NCBI RefSeq assembly: GCF_963675165.1
Contig: NC_087383.1
Location: 4,494,979 to 4,558,978 of the forward strand
Direction of reading: 5' to 3'
DNA from: Halichondria panicea
Taxonomy: Eukaryota; Porifera; Demospongiae; Suberitida; Halichondriidae
Length of the DNA stretch: 64,000 nt
Shown: piece by piece, positions 22,448 through 34,500 of the stretch
Layout: each line of letters starts with the position of its first letter
How positions within the stretch are numbered: the stretch's first letter is position 1
Notes under the pieces: generated by a model
What the model was told of the DNA's origin: nothing
The model's input: only the letters and a program-made list of their open reading frames with translations
The model's database searches: none
Program-made: the position numbers and the translations under genes

Positions 22448-22477
22448 CAGCGCTACCAGTGCTACTGCTGCTACCGC
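22446..22477 (-). repeat. Remnant of the 20.4-21.4 kb minisatellite, inverted
   Basis: 'accagcgctaccagtgct' and 'actgctgctacc' are the reverse complement of the minisatellite 9-mers. Confidence 0.65.
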
Positions 22478-23457
22478 AGGGTACGGTACTGCCTTCCGTT
22501 ATGGACTTGATGGTAATGCTTGTAACGTTGACTATAATAATTATTACTACTAAAATAATTATATACAGTAGCTATAGGGTTGGTAGAGTATATGCCCGAG
22601 ATATTACCTATCATGCATGAGTATTCTTTTATGCTCAAGTTAACAGTCTATTATTCTTTTCAAATCACCAAATATTCCCACATTATCATGTGGTGTTGCA
22701 CTTAATTGAATTGTGTGTGTATATACAGGGTATAATTATTTAAATTTATGTGCACTTATAATTGTAATTGTATAGATATGATGATCAATCTTTCACCATT
22801 CTGTATTACACATCAGCATTTTTGTGATCAGTGTAACGACCAGCAACATGGAAATCAGTAAAAAGACTGATGTTCCACATTCATATATAATTGCACTGCA
22901 TTCGTTTCTAACTGTAGGTTGTCGATTTGTATACTTGCACAATTATGCGCATAATAGCATATTGGGCAAACTTTTTTGTGTGACTGCATGTGAGTATAAT
23001 GGCATGCAAATCTTTATGAGAACAAAAAGCAGCTGTAGAAATGCAGTACATGAGTGCTGTGTCGGCTGTATAGTAAGCTGTATATATAGTGGTATACATC
23101 TATAAGCATAATGAATCGGTTCATGGATAAAATTTTCCTTAGCATGATTCTAACCCTGAACTACATATATACACACACATACATGCGTACAGCCTTCTTC
23201 ACTGCTCGCTGCAACATATCCGAACAAAGACATTAAAGTTTGTGCATTCTGATGATTCATGGTGACCTGGAAACTTGATAAATGCATTTGTGGCAGCCCA
23301 CCTGTCCCCACCAAAAGACTTCTCTACTTAACGTTGGTTATAATTATCTTATTATTACTTAATTATTAATTATTATTATTACTTCTCATATTTTTCTCAA
23401 GTGGTGTGGCATCCAAACCTATATATAACCAAGGGTGTATAAAGAGATATTCATACG
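22478..23457. other. No recognisable gene
   Basis: AT-rich DNA with TTA/ATT simple sequence near 23340-23390. Open frames at 22824-23105 and 22908-23099 overlap on opposite strands and carry no motif. Confidence 0.45.
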
Positions 23458-23462
23458 TCTTT

Positions 23463-24345
23463 CAGGGGCGTAGGCAGGAATTTGAGGAAGGGGGGCTGAG
23501 CTGAAAGGGTACCGGGTATGAAGCACCTGGTTTCTTTTCGGCGACCGGAAACCACACCTCCTAATTAATGACTCATTTCCGAGAATAGTTGTTATACCAG
23601 GAGTGTCTGGTCGATCTTTGATGTTACAATAACTTGTTAATATGCATGAAACAATGCTAATATTTACAGTGCTAACTACATGTACAATGTATATGATAAT
23701 GTAGCTGATCAGTTACTTTGTTGGCTCTTCATCAGTACTCAGGCTGGCAGTACTAGAGGCTAGAGCTTGGCAAACTGGCACTAGAGCTTGGCAAGTTGGC
23801 ACTAGATCTTGGCCTTGACTCACGCTTGAGAAATAATGGTCCAGTTTCTGCGACATAGTTGCTGCTCTCAATCAACCTCTGTGGTAGATTATTGATCAGT
23901 TGCTGCACAGTGCATTGCGCATGTGCAAGAAATACACTGTAAAAAAAAAAGTGTGGTGAGCACACTAAAACCGTCGCATATAGCACACTTTTTCAAAAAA
24001 GCGTGCTATATGCGACGGTTTTAGTGTGTCCACCGCACTTTTTTTCAATCATTTTTTACAGTGTAGTTTATAGCCACACCTGCTTCAATTAAATGGTGCA
24101 TGCTAAATTAATTAATTAAAGAAGCTAGCCAGCTAGCTAACTAGCTTAGTTACACTGAAGAATCAAAGTTACTAGTATAGTATAGAGCTAGCTCTTGGAC
24201 ATGCTGTTTGTCTGCCACTAATCTATACCAGTAATTCCCAGGCTCAGTGAAGACAGTCATCAGAGAAGGTGGGGCTCTTAGTGTGGTTTTTGCAGAGGAA
24301 GGGGGGGCTCTAGCCCCCAAAGCCCTGCCCCTCCCTACGCCCCTG
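23463..24345. mobile_element. CAGGGGCG-type TIR element with 5-bp target duplication
   Basis: Left end CAGGGGCGTAGGCAGG, right end CCCTACGCCCCTG, flanked by TCTTT at 23458-23462 and 24346-24350. Just inside the right end is a G-run/C-run hairpin ('ggggggctctagccccc') also found in the element ending at 51714. It contains a nested MITE-3. No transposase was seen. Confidence 0.9.
23935..24063. mobile_element. MITE-3 (CACTGTAAAAA family) nested copy
   Basis: CACTGTAAAA at the left and TTTTTTACAGTG at the right, nearly a full hairpin (CTAAAACCGTCGCATATAGC and its inverse). Flanked by TA on both sides, as expected for Tc1/mariner-type insertion. The interior differs from the copies at 45654 and 47330. 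Confidence 0.85.
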
Positions 24346-24350
24346 TCTTT

Positions 24351-24496
24351 GCTACAACGCAGGACATATAACTCACCTCGAAAAAAACCCAACGTAAAGC
24401 CACCAAATATATACTACAAAACTGGGATATGAACTACAAAGATAGACTTATCATGTGCTCAAACTAAGTTGAATTACTATTGCAACAATGTTTCAT

Positions 24497-24543
<47 letters not shown>

Positions 24544-25383
24544 TGTTCCCTGTTAGCGGGTGAACAATCCGATACGTAATGTATACTGGCTCGAATTACA
24601 TGTTCTTTGTGATACACAACAGTCAGCTGACAACTTTGACATAACCAAGTACATCAAGTTTGTCACCAAGAATGCTTCAAGTAGAAAAACTCGTTCGATA
24701 ACTTAACAAACTTGTACACAATGTATCGCACTACAATACCAACCGTCACTTCTATTTTAACCATATAGTAAGGCTTTGGAATGCTCGATCTGCCCACTAC
24801 CTAGATCTACCTACTTCGTATCACCTAACTCGTCATGCACTTCACAGAAAACCATGCACTTCGGTCCTCAAATTCAGTCCCTGTAACAGATGTATCGCGA
24901 ACTGCATAAGAACTTACCAGAACTATAGCTAGTGTTGTCAATTTATCCATCTCGATCTTAATTTTGTCCCCATTAAGTATAGGCTCAGGGCATCATGTTA
25001 GTGATGCCTGCACGTCTGTCAGTCACAATTTTCCAAGCCATTTCTTTTATATCATTACCTCACACTGTGACTGTAAAGCTTGAATAATAATAATAAATGT
25101 TGCGTTCCGTCAGTGATGCAAATCGAAGTACTTGGGTTTAGCTACAGCACAAATGATCGAAATGACGGAGGAGCAGCTGAGGAAGCAGTGCATGCATGTA
25201 CATTGTATCCTGTTGGGTCTTGCAAACCTCTTATGAGCTCACTATTGTGTTTTGAAGATTGCAACCTATTGCCAAATTCAACAGGCTAGGTAAATACATG
25301 TCACAATCTGCACAAATTACCTCATCCCAGAGGTATATTTTGTATTTCTATAAATTAATGATCTCTCTAATAATAATAATATA
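24351..25383. other. No recognisable gene
   Basis: AT-rich, short open frames only, an AAT microsatellite near 25083-25098. No repeats shared with the rest of the window were noticed. Confidence 0.45.
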
Positions 25384-25392
25384 GGTTTACAC

Positions 25393-26453
25393 TAGCCTCG
25401 ATCCCAGGCCGAGTTTTTGCTTTTATAACGGTTAGGCGAACAACTAGGCCTGGTACTAGTTGTCTGCGCATACGTCAAATTTTCATTGTATTTGTGGTCG
25501 GCAAAAATATTTAATAAATCAATAATCGAAATTTGTACACAGAAAATACACAGAGTGAGTACACACAAAATATGCACATAGGGAGCTGCTTTACAAGGGC
25601 CTGGGGAGTTGCCAGTTGTGGTGCAGCACGATTACAGTGACCCAGGGCAACTTCAAGATGATTGAATGTCTTCAAATTACGTTTCAACGATTTAGCAGGC
25701 TGCTGGACTTCTCTGATTCTAGGCCCCAACTCGTAACTTGAGAAAACGTAGATTCTCTTGATGCCTCTGAGCTACCCAGCAACGCTCGAACGAGCAGGTC
25801 ATACTCCAGTCCTGTAAGTATAGGACAATATTAAAGAAACCAAACACGGTTAAACCCTTACCTTAAACTGTCCAGTCTCGTCCATTAGTATAGCCAAGAG
25901 GAGCACTGTTGGGATAGCTGGATATTAGCCATTGCTCCTGTACAGAGAAGTAGACATTCTAAATACGTGTAGATCTATATTAAATTTCTCGTATTTTAAA
26001 CAGGTTATAGTGTCATTGTCGACGAGCTGATGATGGCAGCACCAAGTTCTCTAGCTCACACTCTTCACTTGATCCACCATATTAATGATGAAACTATAGT
26101 CTACCTAGATCTTGCCAAACATGATGATAGCACAGGGCCCACACAAAAATGTCTGACCTTAACAAGCTTGACAAAGCTTTATACCTCTTCCCTTGTTGTT
26201 CAGTCTTCAGAATAATGTTTTCTAAGCTTCAGAGAAGAGAGAAGCTTCAGCTAAGAGCCATTCCAATAATGATAAAACGGGAACTGACTTCTAGTACACG
26301 ATAGTACACGAATATAAATGTCACAAAAGTGAACGAGAATATCCATTAGTCAGAATCTGACTAACGATTGACGCATGCGCAGACAACTAGTACCAGGCCT
26401 AGTTGTTCGCCTAACCGTTATAAAAGCGAAAACTCGGCCTGGGATCAAGGCTA
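25393..26453. mobile_element. TAGCCTCG-type TIR element with 9-bp target duplication
   Basis: Termini TAGCCTCGATCCCAGGCCGA and its inverse, with about 75-bp terminal repeats that include 'ttataacggttaggcgaaca'. Flanked by GGTTTACAC at 25384-25392 and 26454-26462. The roughly 900-bp interior has no recognisable transposase; an open frame of 61 codons (26030-26215) is unsupported. The 9-bp duplication suggests the Mutator-like superfamily. Confidence 0.92.
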
Positions 26454-26645
26454 GGTTTACACAAGCTCCAATACAGAGATGCAGTAGTGTCTTATGTTCG
26501 TGAAGATTGTGACCTGGGGCGGAATTACCATGCATATAATTATGTGTGTGACGTTCATGCATATTAATTAGTGCATGCATAATTATGTTTATATGTCTTC
26601 ATGACATAATTAAAACCTAATTGCATGCACAAAGCATTGAAGCAT

Positions 26646-27480
26646 GACTGGAGGGACTGTAAATTTAAAGGAGACTGCACAACGTCGTTTCAGGATTTGC
26701 GTTAACACAAATCCTGAAACTGCATCCACGGGGGAACAGCAACATATTGAGCCATAGTAAGCTGGTTCAGTCACTCTATACATACCCTGAAGCTATGGCT
26801 GGAAATAAAAGGACTGTAAATATAAAGGAGACTGCACAATGTAGTTTCAGGATTTGCGTTAACACAAATCCTGAAACTTTATCTGATAGTCTAAATTACA
26901 CTCTATACGGGATATGAAGAAAACATTGACTAATTTCAGGATTTATGTCAACACAAATCCTGAAACTTCATCCACGGGATAACAGCAACACATTGAGCCA
27001 CAGTAAGCTGGTTCAGTCACTCTGTACATACCCTGAAGAAGCTATGGCTGGATATAGAAGGACTGTAAATGTAAAGGAGACTGCACAATGTAGTTTCAGG
27101 ATTTGCGTTAATTAACACAAATCCTGAAACTTCATCCACGGGATAACAGCAACATATTCAGCCACAGTAAGCTGGTTCAGTTACTCTGTATATACCCTGA
27201 AGCTATAGCTAGAAATAGAAGGACTGTAAATATAAAGGAGACTGCACAATGTAGTTTCAGGATTTGCGTTAACACAAATCCTGAAACTTCATCCACGGGA
27301 TAACAGCAACATATTGAGCCACAGTAAGCTGGCTCAGTCACTCTATACATACCCTGAAGCTATAGCTGGAAAGAGACGGGCTGTAAATTTAACGGAGAGT
27401 GCACAGACTCGTTTCAGAATTTGCGTCAACCATGCATTCAGGCTAAACACAAATCCTGAACCTCTGATCTGTCTCACAGG
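26646..27480. repeat. Satellite of about 160 bp with a conserved hairpin
   Basis: Units can be phased on 'ggactgtaaat' at about 26652, 26811, 27060, 27221 and 27368. Each contains the perfect inverted repeat GTTTCAGGATTTG / CAAATCCTGAAAC around the loop CGTTAACA, followed by 'cacgggataacagcaacata' and 'cagtaagctggttcagt'. The region near 26890-27000 holds a partial unit. No open frame runs through the array. Confidence 0.9.
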
Positions 27481-28230
27481 ATAACAGCAACACACATTGA
27501 GCCACACTATACGGTTACCCACAGTAAGCTAACCCAGTCACTCTCTACACACTCTAAATATATAAAAAGTCTACCTGGGAAATAATAGAAAGCATATTGT
27601 GAATGTAACAAAGAGAGCAGTGGGTCTGCACAAACTCGATTGAAAATGACATGAAAAGGATGGATGGCCGGATACAGTGAGCCACAGTACCCTGCACAGT
27701 ACCTTAGCTAGACTAAAGATAATAAGCTTATCTATAGACTATTATACTCTGTTGTCAGTGGTATTGACTCATCTTCACTCAAGATTTATAGTTGTACTAC
27801 TACAGTTTGTGCAAGTGCACAATAATTTTCCTTTGCGCATTTTAACAATGGAATGTATGGCCACACCCATAATGCTCTTCATTTTCTATTTTTTAGGCAT
27901 TTCGGATTTTCAGATTTATGGCACAACACGCGCATATACTCATGATGATAGGGAGTCATTCACTCCTGGGGGAGTCCTCCACACCTTAGGCAGGAATGAC
28001 GGGGGGGGGGGGGGGGGGTCACTCCCACCCAAGATAGACTTTAATTTGGGCTGCCCACTTTTGATTTTACTGGCAGCTATAGCTAGCCTCAGCTACATAC
28101 AAGTCCTGGACTTCGCTTTAGAATCCATTTTTACTGATCACATGGTGGCAGATCTCTGCGCTCTGCGCATGCGAAGACTGGTTAAAAGTTCATGTTGCAA
28201 GAACTCTGCAAAACCCTGTAACACAAGTTA
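27481..28230. other. No convincing gene; contains an 18-base G run
   Basis: G18 at 28001-28018, set in diverged GTCACTC-type repeat. A long open frame (27677-28231) runs straight through the G run and the repeat, has no motif and is judged non-coding. Confidence 0.5.
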
Positions 28231-28427
28231 GTTATGCCTCCTCGGTGCGCATGCGAAAGCGAGGTATACAATAGTGTGTCTGTGTGTGTAGACTGCTACA
28301 GCTTCTCAAGGATCAATGAAGTGCAAGTAAGAGTTTCTATATAGGCTTTTAGTCATGTTTACTTGGATTTGAATTTGTGGATTTGCAAAATAATGCTTCG
28401 TTCTCGAGTTATGCGTAGTTTTGCTTA
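28231..28427 (+). repeat. R1 copy, 5' part only
   Basis: Matches 948-1165: 'cctcggtgcgcatgcgaaag', a short TG run and 'gatcaatgaagtgcaagtaa', then stops after 'gttatgcgtagttttgctta'. Confidence 0.7.
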
Positions 28428-28549
28428 CTGTGCAACTCACTCATATTTAAAGGTCTATATACCTATTTTAGCAGTTAGGCCAGGCAAAGTAGATTAGTAG
28501 TTTCTCATCACATGGTTTTTAAAAATTGATGAGGCCATGAGATCATTAT

Positions 28550-28645
28550 CAGAGGAGGTCCGACTGGCGCGGTGCAGCTCAAGTATAATTAGCCTTTGAT
28601 TACTCTCATGCGACGTGAGCGGGGCGTGGGCGGATAATTATTGCT
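28550..28645. mobile_element. MITE-4 partial copy
   Basis: Left end CAGAGGAGGTCCGACTGGCG and interior through 'ggataattattgctcatta'; the right arm is missing. It abuts the last exon of the transposase-like gene. Confidence 0.6.
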
Positions 28646-28647
28646 CA

Positions 28648-30199
28648 TTAAAGGTCCTCTACTGGCTCATCTGATTGCTCAGGTTGCACGTCCTCTACAA
28701 ACTCACTGCACATATATACATGTAGCAAAATTATAAATTATATGTAAAATAAATTATGTAGATTGCACATAAAATATATTATATGCAGTACCTGAGGTCA
28801 ACTTTTCTCTGCTGCTCGTAATTCTCCCATATTTCTCCGGCAAAGTTAAACGATTTTTCCACCAGCACTCTTATGCGAGTCCTACGATCCGGTCTTCTCA
28901 TGTCCTGAACCAGTCGTTCACTTGTACACTCTCTACGTACATTCTCGTTCTGAAGTAAACAAATGAATGAATGTACAGTCACACATACATTATTATCCAG
29001 CATAATGTACCCAGTCCATAATAGCAAGGTTCATTCTCATGTTGAATGTAGCTTCCCTGAAGTGTACACGTTTTGAGATGTATGTGAGCAGCTGGTGATT
29101 GAAAGACTCCACCCAGAATGTGTCTCGACACTGTAAAAACAACATCATAGGAATGTTAATAATAATTAGAAAAAAACCTCACTCGACAATATGATTCGGC
29201 ATTCTTGTAAATAAGGGTATCTTTTAGTGCTGACGTGAATGACTCGATTGCAAGAGGATCCTCTACAGAGTACAGACAACTTATTATCTATCATACACAC
29301 TCACCTGATAACCTGATAATGTTTAACGATATTCAGAATGTTCTTTCTTAGATTGTCTGCTGACTGCTCACAGTTCTTCATACAGTAGTACAAGTTAACT
29401 TTCATACTTTTACCTATTAACGAATATTTTTATGTTACTGAGCACTTTTATAATCAAAGCTTACGTTTGTCAGATAACTCTGGAAACCACGTCTTTCCTT
29501 GAGCCTTTTTAGTCCCAATTGCTACTTTCTTCATCTTCTTCGCTACATTCTTAGTGCCTGAAAATACGCGGACACGGTAATACTTGAGATTTGAGATTCT
29601 ACTTCTACACACTTACCATGCCATGTGTCGTACGAGTTTGTAAGGTTGAGATCATCAGTGACAAATCTCTTGACTACAGGCTGATTATCATGTGCTACTT
29701 CAACAATATTGAGACCTGAGACATAATATCCACAACAAATAAACACAACCTCATAATGTTGATGCTTGAACATACCTTTATCTATGACTTCCGGAAGAAC
29801 TATCTTAGTACACGCTACTTCTCGAGTCTGAGCACAGATGTGTTCTTTCCTGGAAACAGTCGAACACCCAACAATTCTTTTCGTACTAGAAAAAGATAAT
29901 TTTTATATGATAAACGACAGCAGCGCACTTGTAGATAATGAAAATAATTAGTTTACCTTCCCGAGAGGCAGGGAACAGTCGTGTTATAAGCATTTGCTGT
30001 TGAGTCGTGGCGAGCATCTGTTATTACCCACTATTGATAAAGTCATTAATGAAAAACAAAAACAAAACTAGCACATAAGAATTAATTACCTCACCGTCCT
30101 GCGAGTAACCAGGCAATGCCTTCACTTCGTCAATCGCTCTCAACATGGATGCCTTGGCACAAGCGTTCACGACGTCTAAGTATCCACCTTTCTTGTACA
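28648..30199 (-). CDS. DDE-transposase-like gene, ten 3' exons, 5' part missing
   Basis: Exons (minus): 30199-30090, 30030-29957, 29885-29776, 29715-29617, 29557-29465, 29413-29313, 29260-29183, 29130-29011, 28949-28792 and 28705-28648 (stop TAA). Each has GT-AG introns and phases that fit, giving about 333 open codons. Key segments in order: VITDARHDSTANAYNTTVP, VAHDNQPVVKRFV, NSYDTWHGTKNVAKKMKK, YYCMKNCEQSAD, FWVESFNHQLLTYISKR and MRRPDRRTRIRVLVEK. The spacing of D (ITDAR), D (SYDTWHG) and E (WVESFNH) resembles DDE catalytic triads in transposase-like families of sponges and cnidarians (recollection). No 5' exon or start was found upstream. The intact phases argue for recent activity or constraint. 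The sixth-exon donor is uncertain (29313 or 29305). Confidence 0.7.
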
Positions 30200-31361
30200 C
30201 TGTAACGTCACAGTAAGAGTACAGTTATAACATAGCATAAACTCAAAAAATCAATGCCTAACACATTTGCTACTAAAAATTTACAAAATTCTGTGTATCT
30301 CAGAACCTACTAACAATTAAGCCTGCACTTCCGCTGGAGCTCAAAAGTTGCACAAGATAATGAAGTACTTGCACAAGTCAACAAATTTCAGATCTTAACT
30401 CAAACATATAACACATATTCTAGCAGCCATTTTGGAATGATGATGTCATACGATGTAACAGGTGGTGGTCCACTGGAAGCGCCAATAGTTGAACTTTAGG
30501 TGCCTGCACTCAAATTGATCCGATCATATTTAGTTTAGAAGATATACACAAAAACGTAAAAAAACAAAAGTTCTACTCTCTTTGTCTATTACAGTAGTGT
30601 CTTTTAAAAGCTACGATAAAAGCTCGACAAGCTGCACTGCAGTGCAGACTATACTCGACAAGTAAATACAGAGTGCAAGAGAACCTCTGCAAAATATTTA
30701 CTGTCACATTGATGCCGCACCCACCGAAAATGACGTCAAAAGGGCGTAATCCAAAATTTTCTCGCGCTACTGCGCAAAAATTAATGCTCAGCACCTACCT
30801 ACCACTTTTTCTAGATCCGCCACTGGACTGGGTCAGCCTGGGTGTTAATTATAAACCACTCCCTAATATACAGTGGGTGTGGCTCAATAATTTAGGCCAC
30901 ACCTAAAAAATAATGAATAATGAATTTTTTGGGGGGAAGGCTAAAAGTGATGAGGAGGCTGATGATCGTACATGAGAAACTAGTTTGCCTGGCCTTATAA
31001 CCACCATGCACGCTTACACGTTTTAGCAATACAAGACTATAAATAGCTGTTCGCCTAAATTTTACTGGAATGTCCCTTTTTACTGGGTGTGGTCAGTCAT
31101 TAGCATGCAAGTACTACACGTGGCTCACAGACTGGGCGTTTTATGAACAAGATTATGTCTCGAGAAAACACAACTTTCTTATTTTGAGCAAGTTACCCAG
31201 CAAAATAGCCTCGTTTATAAGGCGTAACGCGGATAGTTTTCAAGGTTTTACTACAGATTCAATGTAAAAGGATCACGTGAACTGCTTCTGTTCCCTCTTA
31301 TTCTTCTATCTATGGATCTATCCATTAATTTTAGACTTGAACTTTTGGCATCAATCGTTTT
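30200..31361. other. No gene recognised; contains one transposon right end and an R1 fragment
   Basis: At about 30815-30836, 'ctagatccgccactg' resembles the right terminus of the CAGGGGCGGATCC elements, but no matching left end was found nearby. At about 31330-31361 lies the start of an R1 3' fragment interrupted by the next element. Confidence 0.45.
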
Positions 31362-32325
31362 CAGGGGCGGATCCAGGAATTTTTAAAAGGAGGAGCAGTT
31401 TGAAGAACATTTTTACTAAAAAAAGGTCAACAGTTTTTTTAAAGCTCAATCAATGTAGCTTTTCTGATCATGGATTGATTGATGACAGTATGACATACAT
31501 AGTAGCAAGAGATAGCAGAAATGGATGGAATCATCTTGCTCTTCAGCTTCAAAAGTCTACAACTTGAAACTCGTCTTACTATATTACTCTTGTCCTGGAC
31601 GGGGAAACAGAGTCGCCTTCCAGCGACTCCAATGGTCTGATGCTTAGCTAATGGTGGTCTTACTATATACGTGTGTGTGTGTGTGTGTGGAGAAACCCCT
31701 ACCCTACTAGTGTCTTTGGATATCTTTCTCGGAACTGAGTACTCGTTGGGCTGCCAGTGACACTTAACTTGTGAGAGGCCTGGGTGGAAGTGCCCTTCTC
31801 TTCTCATAGCTAGCCTTGGCTAAAACTATAAATGACTCTGCTGACAGAAAGTTTCTGTTGCAAAGCCTGCAAATATGGTAGGAGAGACCATCCTCTGGAG
31901 TTATTAGAATGTGTGATTCTACTGAGCCTCTCTGTAAGATCTGAGGAAGGGCATCCTTTGGGGAACACTGCAATGCAATGAAAAGACAAGAACCTGCAGG
32001 ATAAAGATTCAGCGGTAGCCATCTCTAGCTCTCTGTTGTTTTCCTACGAACCATGCGGTATAACGTATTCTCATTCTGTTTATTTTCCGTTTCAATAAAT
32101 TTAGTGCATGTGCACTAACACCCCTGCAATGAACACCAGGCCATATTTTAATCGGCGTGGATTCGAGGCTAGGCGCGGTGCAGCTCAAGTAATTAGCCTT
32201 TGATTGAGCAATAATTATCCACCCACGCCCCGCCCACATCGTATGTTTTTGCTGAAAGTAATCAGGGGCTAATTACTTGAGCTGCACCGCGCCTGTCGTA
32301 CCTCCTCTGACTGGATCCGCCACTG
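31362..32325. mobile_element. CAGGGGCGGATCC-type TIR element with 5-bp target duplication
   Basis: Left end CAGGGGCGGATCCAGGAATT, right end CTGGATCCGCCACTG, flanked by GTTTT at 31357-31361 and 32326-32330. It sits inside repeat R1: removing it joins 'ttggcatcaatc' to 'tttttaacaacaatcat' as in R1 at about 1340-1365. It includes a TG run and a left-truncated MITE-4 (32171-32309). Minus-strand open frames of 69-122 codons carry one CRLC motif but no recognised domain. Confidence 0.88.
32171..32309. mobile_element. MITE-4 copy, left end truncated
   Basis: AGGCGCGGTGCAGCTCAAGT at the left and its inverse ending CCTCCTCTG at the right. The left terminal 14 bases are replaced by a 'ttcgaggct' terminus of the TAGCCTCG type. 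Confidence 0.7.
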
Positions 32326-32458
32326 GTTTTTAACAACAATCATAGTCCATCATTACCCACCTTTGAGTTTCCCTATGACTCTGGATTCCGGATTTCAGCC
32401 TGCATGCAGCAAAATTCAAAATGTTCATCGTGATATAATGTGTGTATATGTGTATATT
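32326..32458 (+). repeat. R1 3' fragment
   Basis: 'tttttaacaacaatcatagt ... gcatgcagcaaaattcaaaa' corresponds to about 1350-1445; it continues the fragment at 31330-31361. Confidence 0.7.
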
Positions 32459-32899
32459 AAATTCATTATAGATAACACTCTAATACTTTTGAGCGAAAGC
32501 AAAAACATGGCGAGAGGCATTATTAGCACAGCGCCAGCTTGAACACTAGTTATTATATCAAGCATAATCTACCAACCCTATATATGTATCTAGCTCAGAG
32601 CAGCTATGTGCATCAGATTGCTTGCCAATATAATTGTGCTCATGCATCGATCCTGTACAATCATATGAATACTGCCTGTCCCAAGGTATTTTACACACAT
32701 ATCTATATACATGCAGTATAATTATAGTAATATCTATGGTAGATCTATACTTTAACTCAAAATAATGTTTAAGAATTCAATATACAACAAAACAGATTCT
32801 ATACTCCAGCTATAGTTGTATTCGGTATATACACTATATTTCCCAGTCACTTAATACAGCTATATATATTCTACAGCAGTACGCATGTTCTTTACTTCT

Positions 32900-33616
32900 T
32901 TAGTTGTTTGAACACGTTTGGATATTTCCCACGTTAATCATCGCACAATTGGCTAGTATGTTAAGCGTCAGTGTGATTGGAGCAGTTGTTCCAGTTGAAG
33001 CTATGGGGATGGGAATGGGGAATGGGATTCCACCTGAACACGGTGAACCTGAACCTCCATATACCTCCACACAAAAACCACCACCTGCATATGTATGAAT
33101 AAACATAATGATTATAATTATGGAGAGCTTATTATAATTATTGCTTGTAATTTACTGCATGCATTAAATATATAAGGTTCATTTACCGCTAACAGTGCAA
33201 ACATCAATATCAGCCACGGTATTTCCTGCTGGTACTTGGACTCTCACTTGTGTACAGCCTGACGATATTCCACAGTTGACCAAAACATTTACAGCATTTG
33301 CAATGCCTGGAATCCAACCTAGTGCCGGCTGCAATATGGAATTTACAATATTTCCAGCAGTATCACAGTCCTGGATAGTTAGGAAAGACGCTGCTTGACT
33401 AATGCGGGCTCTACCCCTGTCTTCATGGGTAATTCTTGATTCTTTCACTGCATTGGACGAATCTTTTAAAGCTTGCAATACCAATGCTTGTGTTAGGGCT
33501 TCTTTGTTGTTCTGGCTCATCTGAATTGCCTTCAGCACATCTATCGCAAGTGATCCATTCACCAACTGTTGTGAGCATAAAGCCACTAACACCAGGAGGA
33601 AAGCGAATATCTTCAT
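32900..33616 (-). CDS. Two-exon secreted 8-cysteine protein, copy B
   Basis: Exon 1 is 33616-33187, intron 33186-33085, exon 2 33084-32900. The predicted protein is the same as copies A and C (204 aa; Cys 84, 115, 121, 140, 148, 159, 190, 201). TATATAA on the minus strand at 33695-33689 ends 73 nt before the ATG. DNA differs slightly from A and C in flanks and silent sites, so it is not a copied sequence artefact at base level. See copy A for domain description. Confidence 0.85.
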
Positions 33617-34254
33617 TCTTGCTGCTGATACAAATTGGGTCCTTGGCTGCTTATGAGTTGCTTATACTTGCTCTCTGTTTTCAGCTCATTATATAGCCTG
33701 CATGCTGACCTCGGTACAGTATGCAGGCAGAATCCTTTTAACTGCCATTTTTAGTGAATGTAATGTGATCTGTGTATCCAAGAAAAGATTATAGAGTGTT
33801 GACCTAGTTAATTCTATTAGCACATCCCAATGGCAAAACATTTAGCAGTTACTATAAGAAGCCAGAGGAGGTTGATCACATTGTTAATTAATCTTCTTGT
33901 AACCTCCAATTCCGTGGAAACTTGAGAGAAAGTAGCTATCCTAGCTAAGCCAAAAGGCTGCAAACGATCATAGGCTTCTATACTAGTATATAGGAAATGA
34001 TGCTAACAATACTCAGTGATACTAGAAAGCATAGTCATGCTCAAAGTAATAAGCCAGAAACTAAGATTAGTCACAAAGTTCCATTTGTTGCTACACTTTC
34101 CTTGTTTCTTTGACTCCTGTCTTAATATAGCAAAAGGCCTATGATTGTTTTTCTAAAGCCGTCTATTATCATAAAGGTGCCCATTATGCCAGCATAATTC
34201 TCACACAAATAAGATGCCTATTTTGAGCATATATGCTAGCAAATCTATCAAGAC

Positions 34255-34500
34255 CTATATAGTTGCGAATCCAATTTGATTTATGTAAAACTTGCTAGAA
34301 TTCCCTCCCTCTATAAGCTGGTGGACACGCAACCATCGTATAAATTTAAAGCTATACACACGTGCTTGAGCACCCCATGCAGTTGTTGCCACAAGGCCTA
34401 CAACATGTCTTGAAGTCAAGCATCCTAGCTGTGTTTCACGATTCATAATTATTTTCACACCTTCTTTAGCAATGCGATTGAGTGTATTCTTTATGCTCAT
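34255..34500 (-). CDS. Hypothetical 81-codon frame upstream of gene B
   Basis: Open from MSIKNTLNRIAKEGVKIIMN to FYINQIGFATI, basic, no signal peptide, no recognised domain. Its mirror copy at 37707-37952 has the same predicted protein. In unit A the frame has a changed start and an in-frame stop (GGTGCTTAA). In D, E and F it is broken by small indels. It is therefore intact in only two of six units, which suggests it is not under constraint, or is a decayed exon. Confidence 0.25.
   Translation of the reverse strand: MSIKNTLNRIAKEGVKIIMNRETQLGCLTSRHVVGLVATTAWGAQARVYSFKFIRWLRVHQLIEGGNSSKFYINQIGFATI

Noticed and set aside
26646-27480. CRISPR-like array (palindromic repeats at intervals)
   Set aside because: Units are about 160 bp, the intervening sequences are themselves repeats, and the genome is animal.
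27677-28231. 184-codon open frame as a gene
   Set aside because: It runs through the G18 tract (poly-Gly) and a known repeat, and has no motif.
31439-32022. Overlapping minus-strand frames with a CRLC motif
   Set aside because: They lie inside a TIR element, cross a TG microsatellite, and no second zinc-ligand pair could be found.
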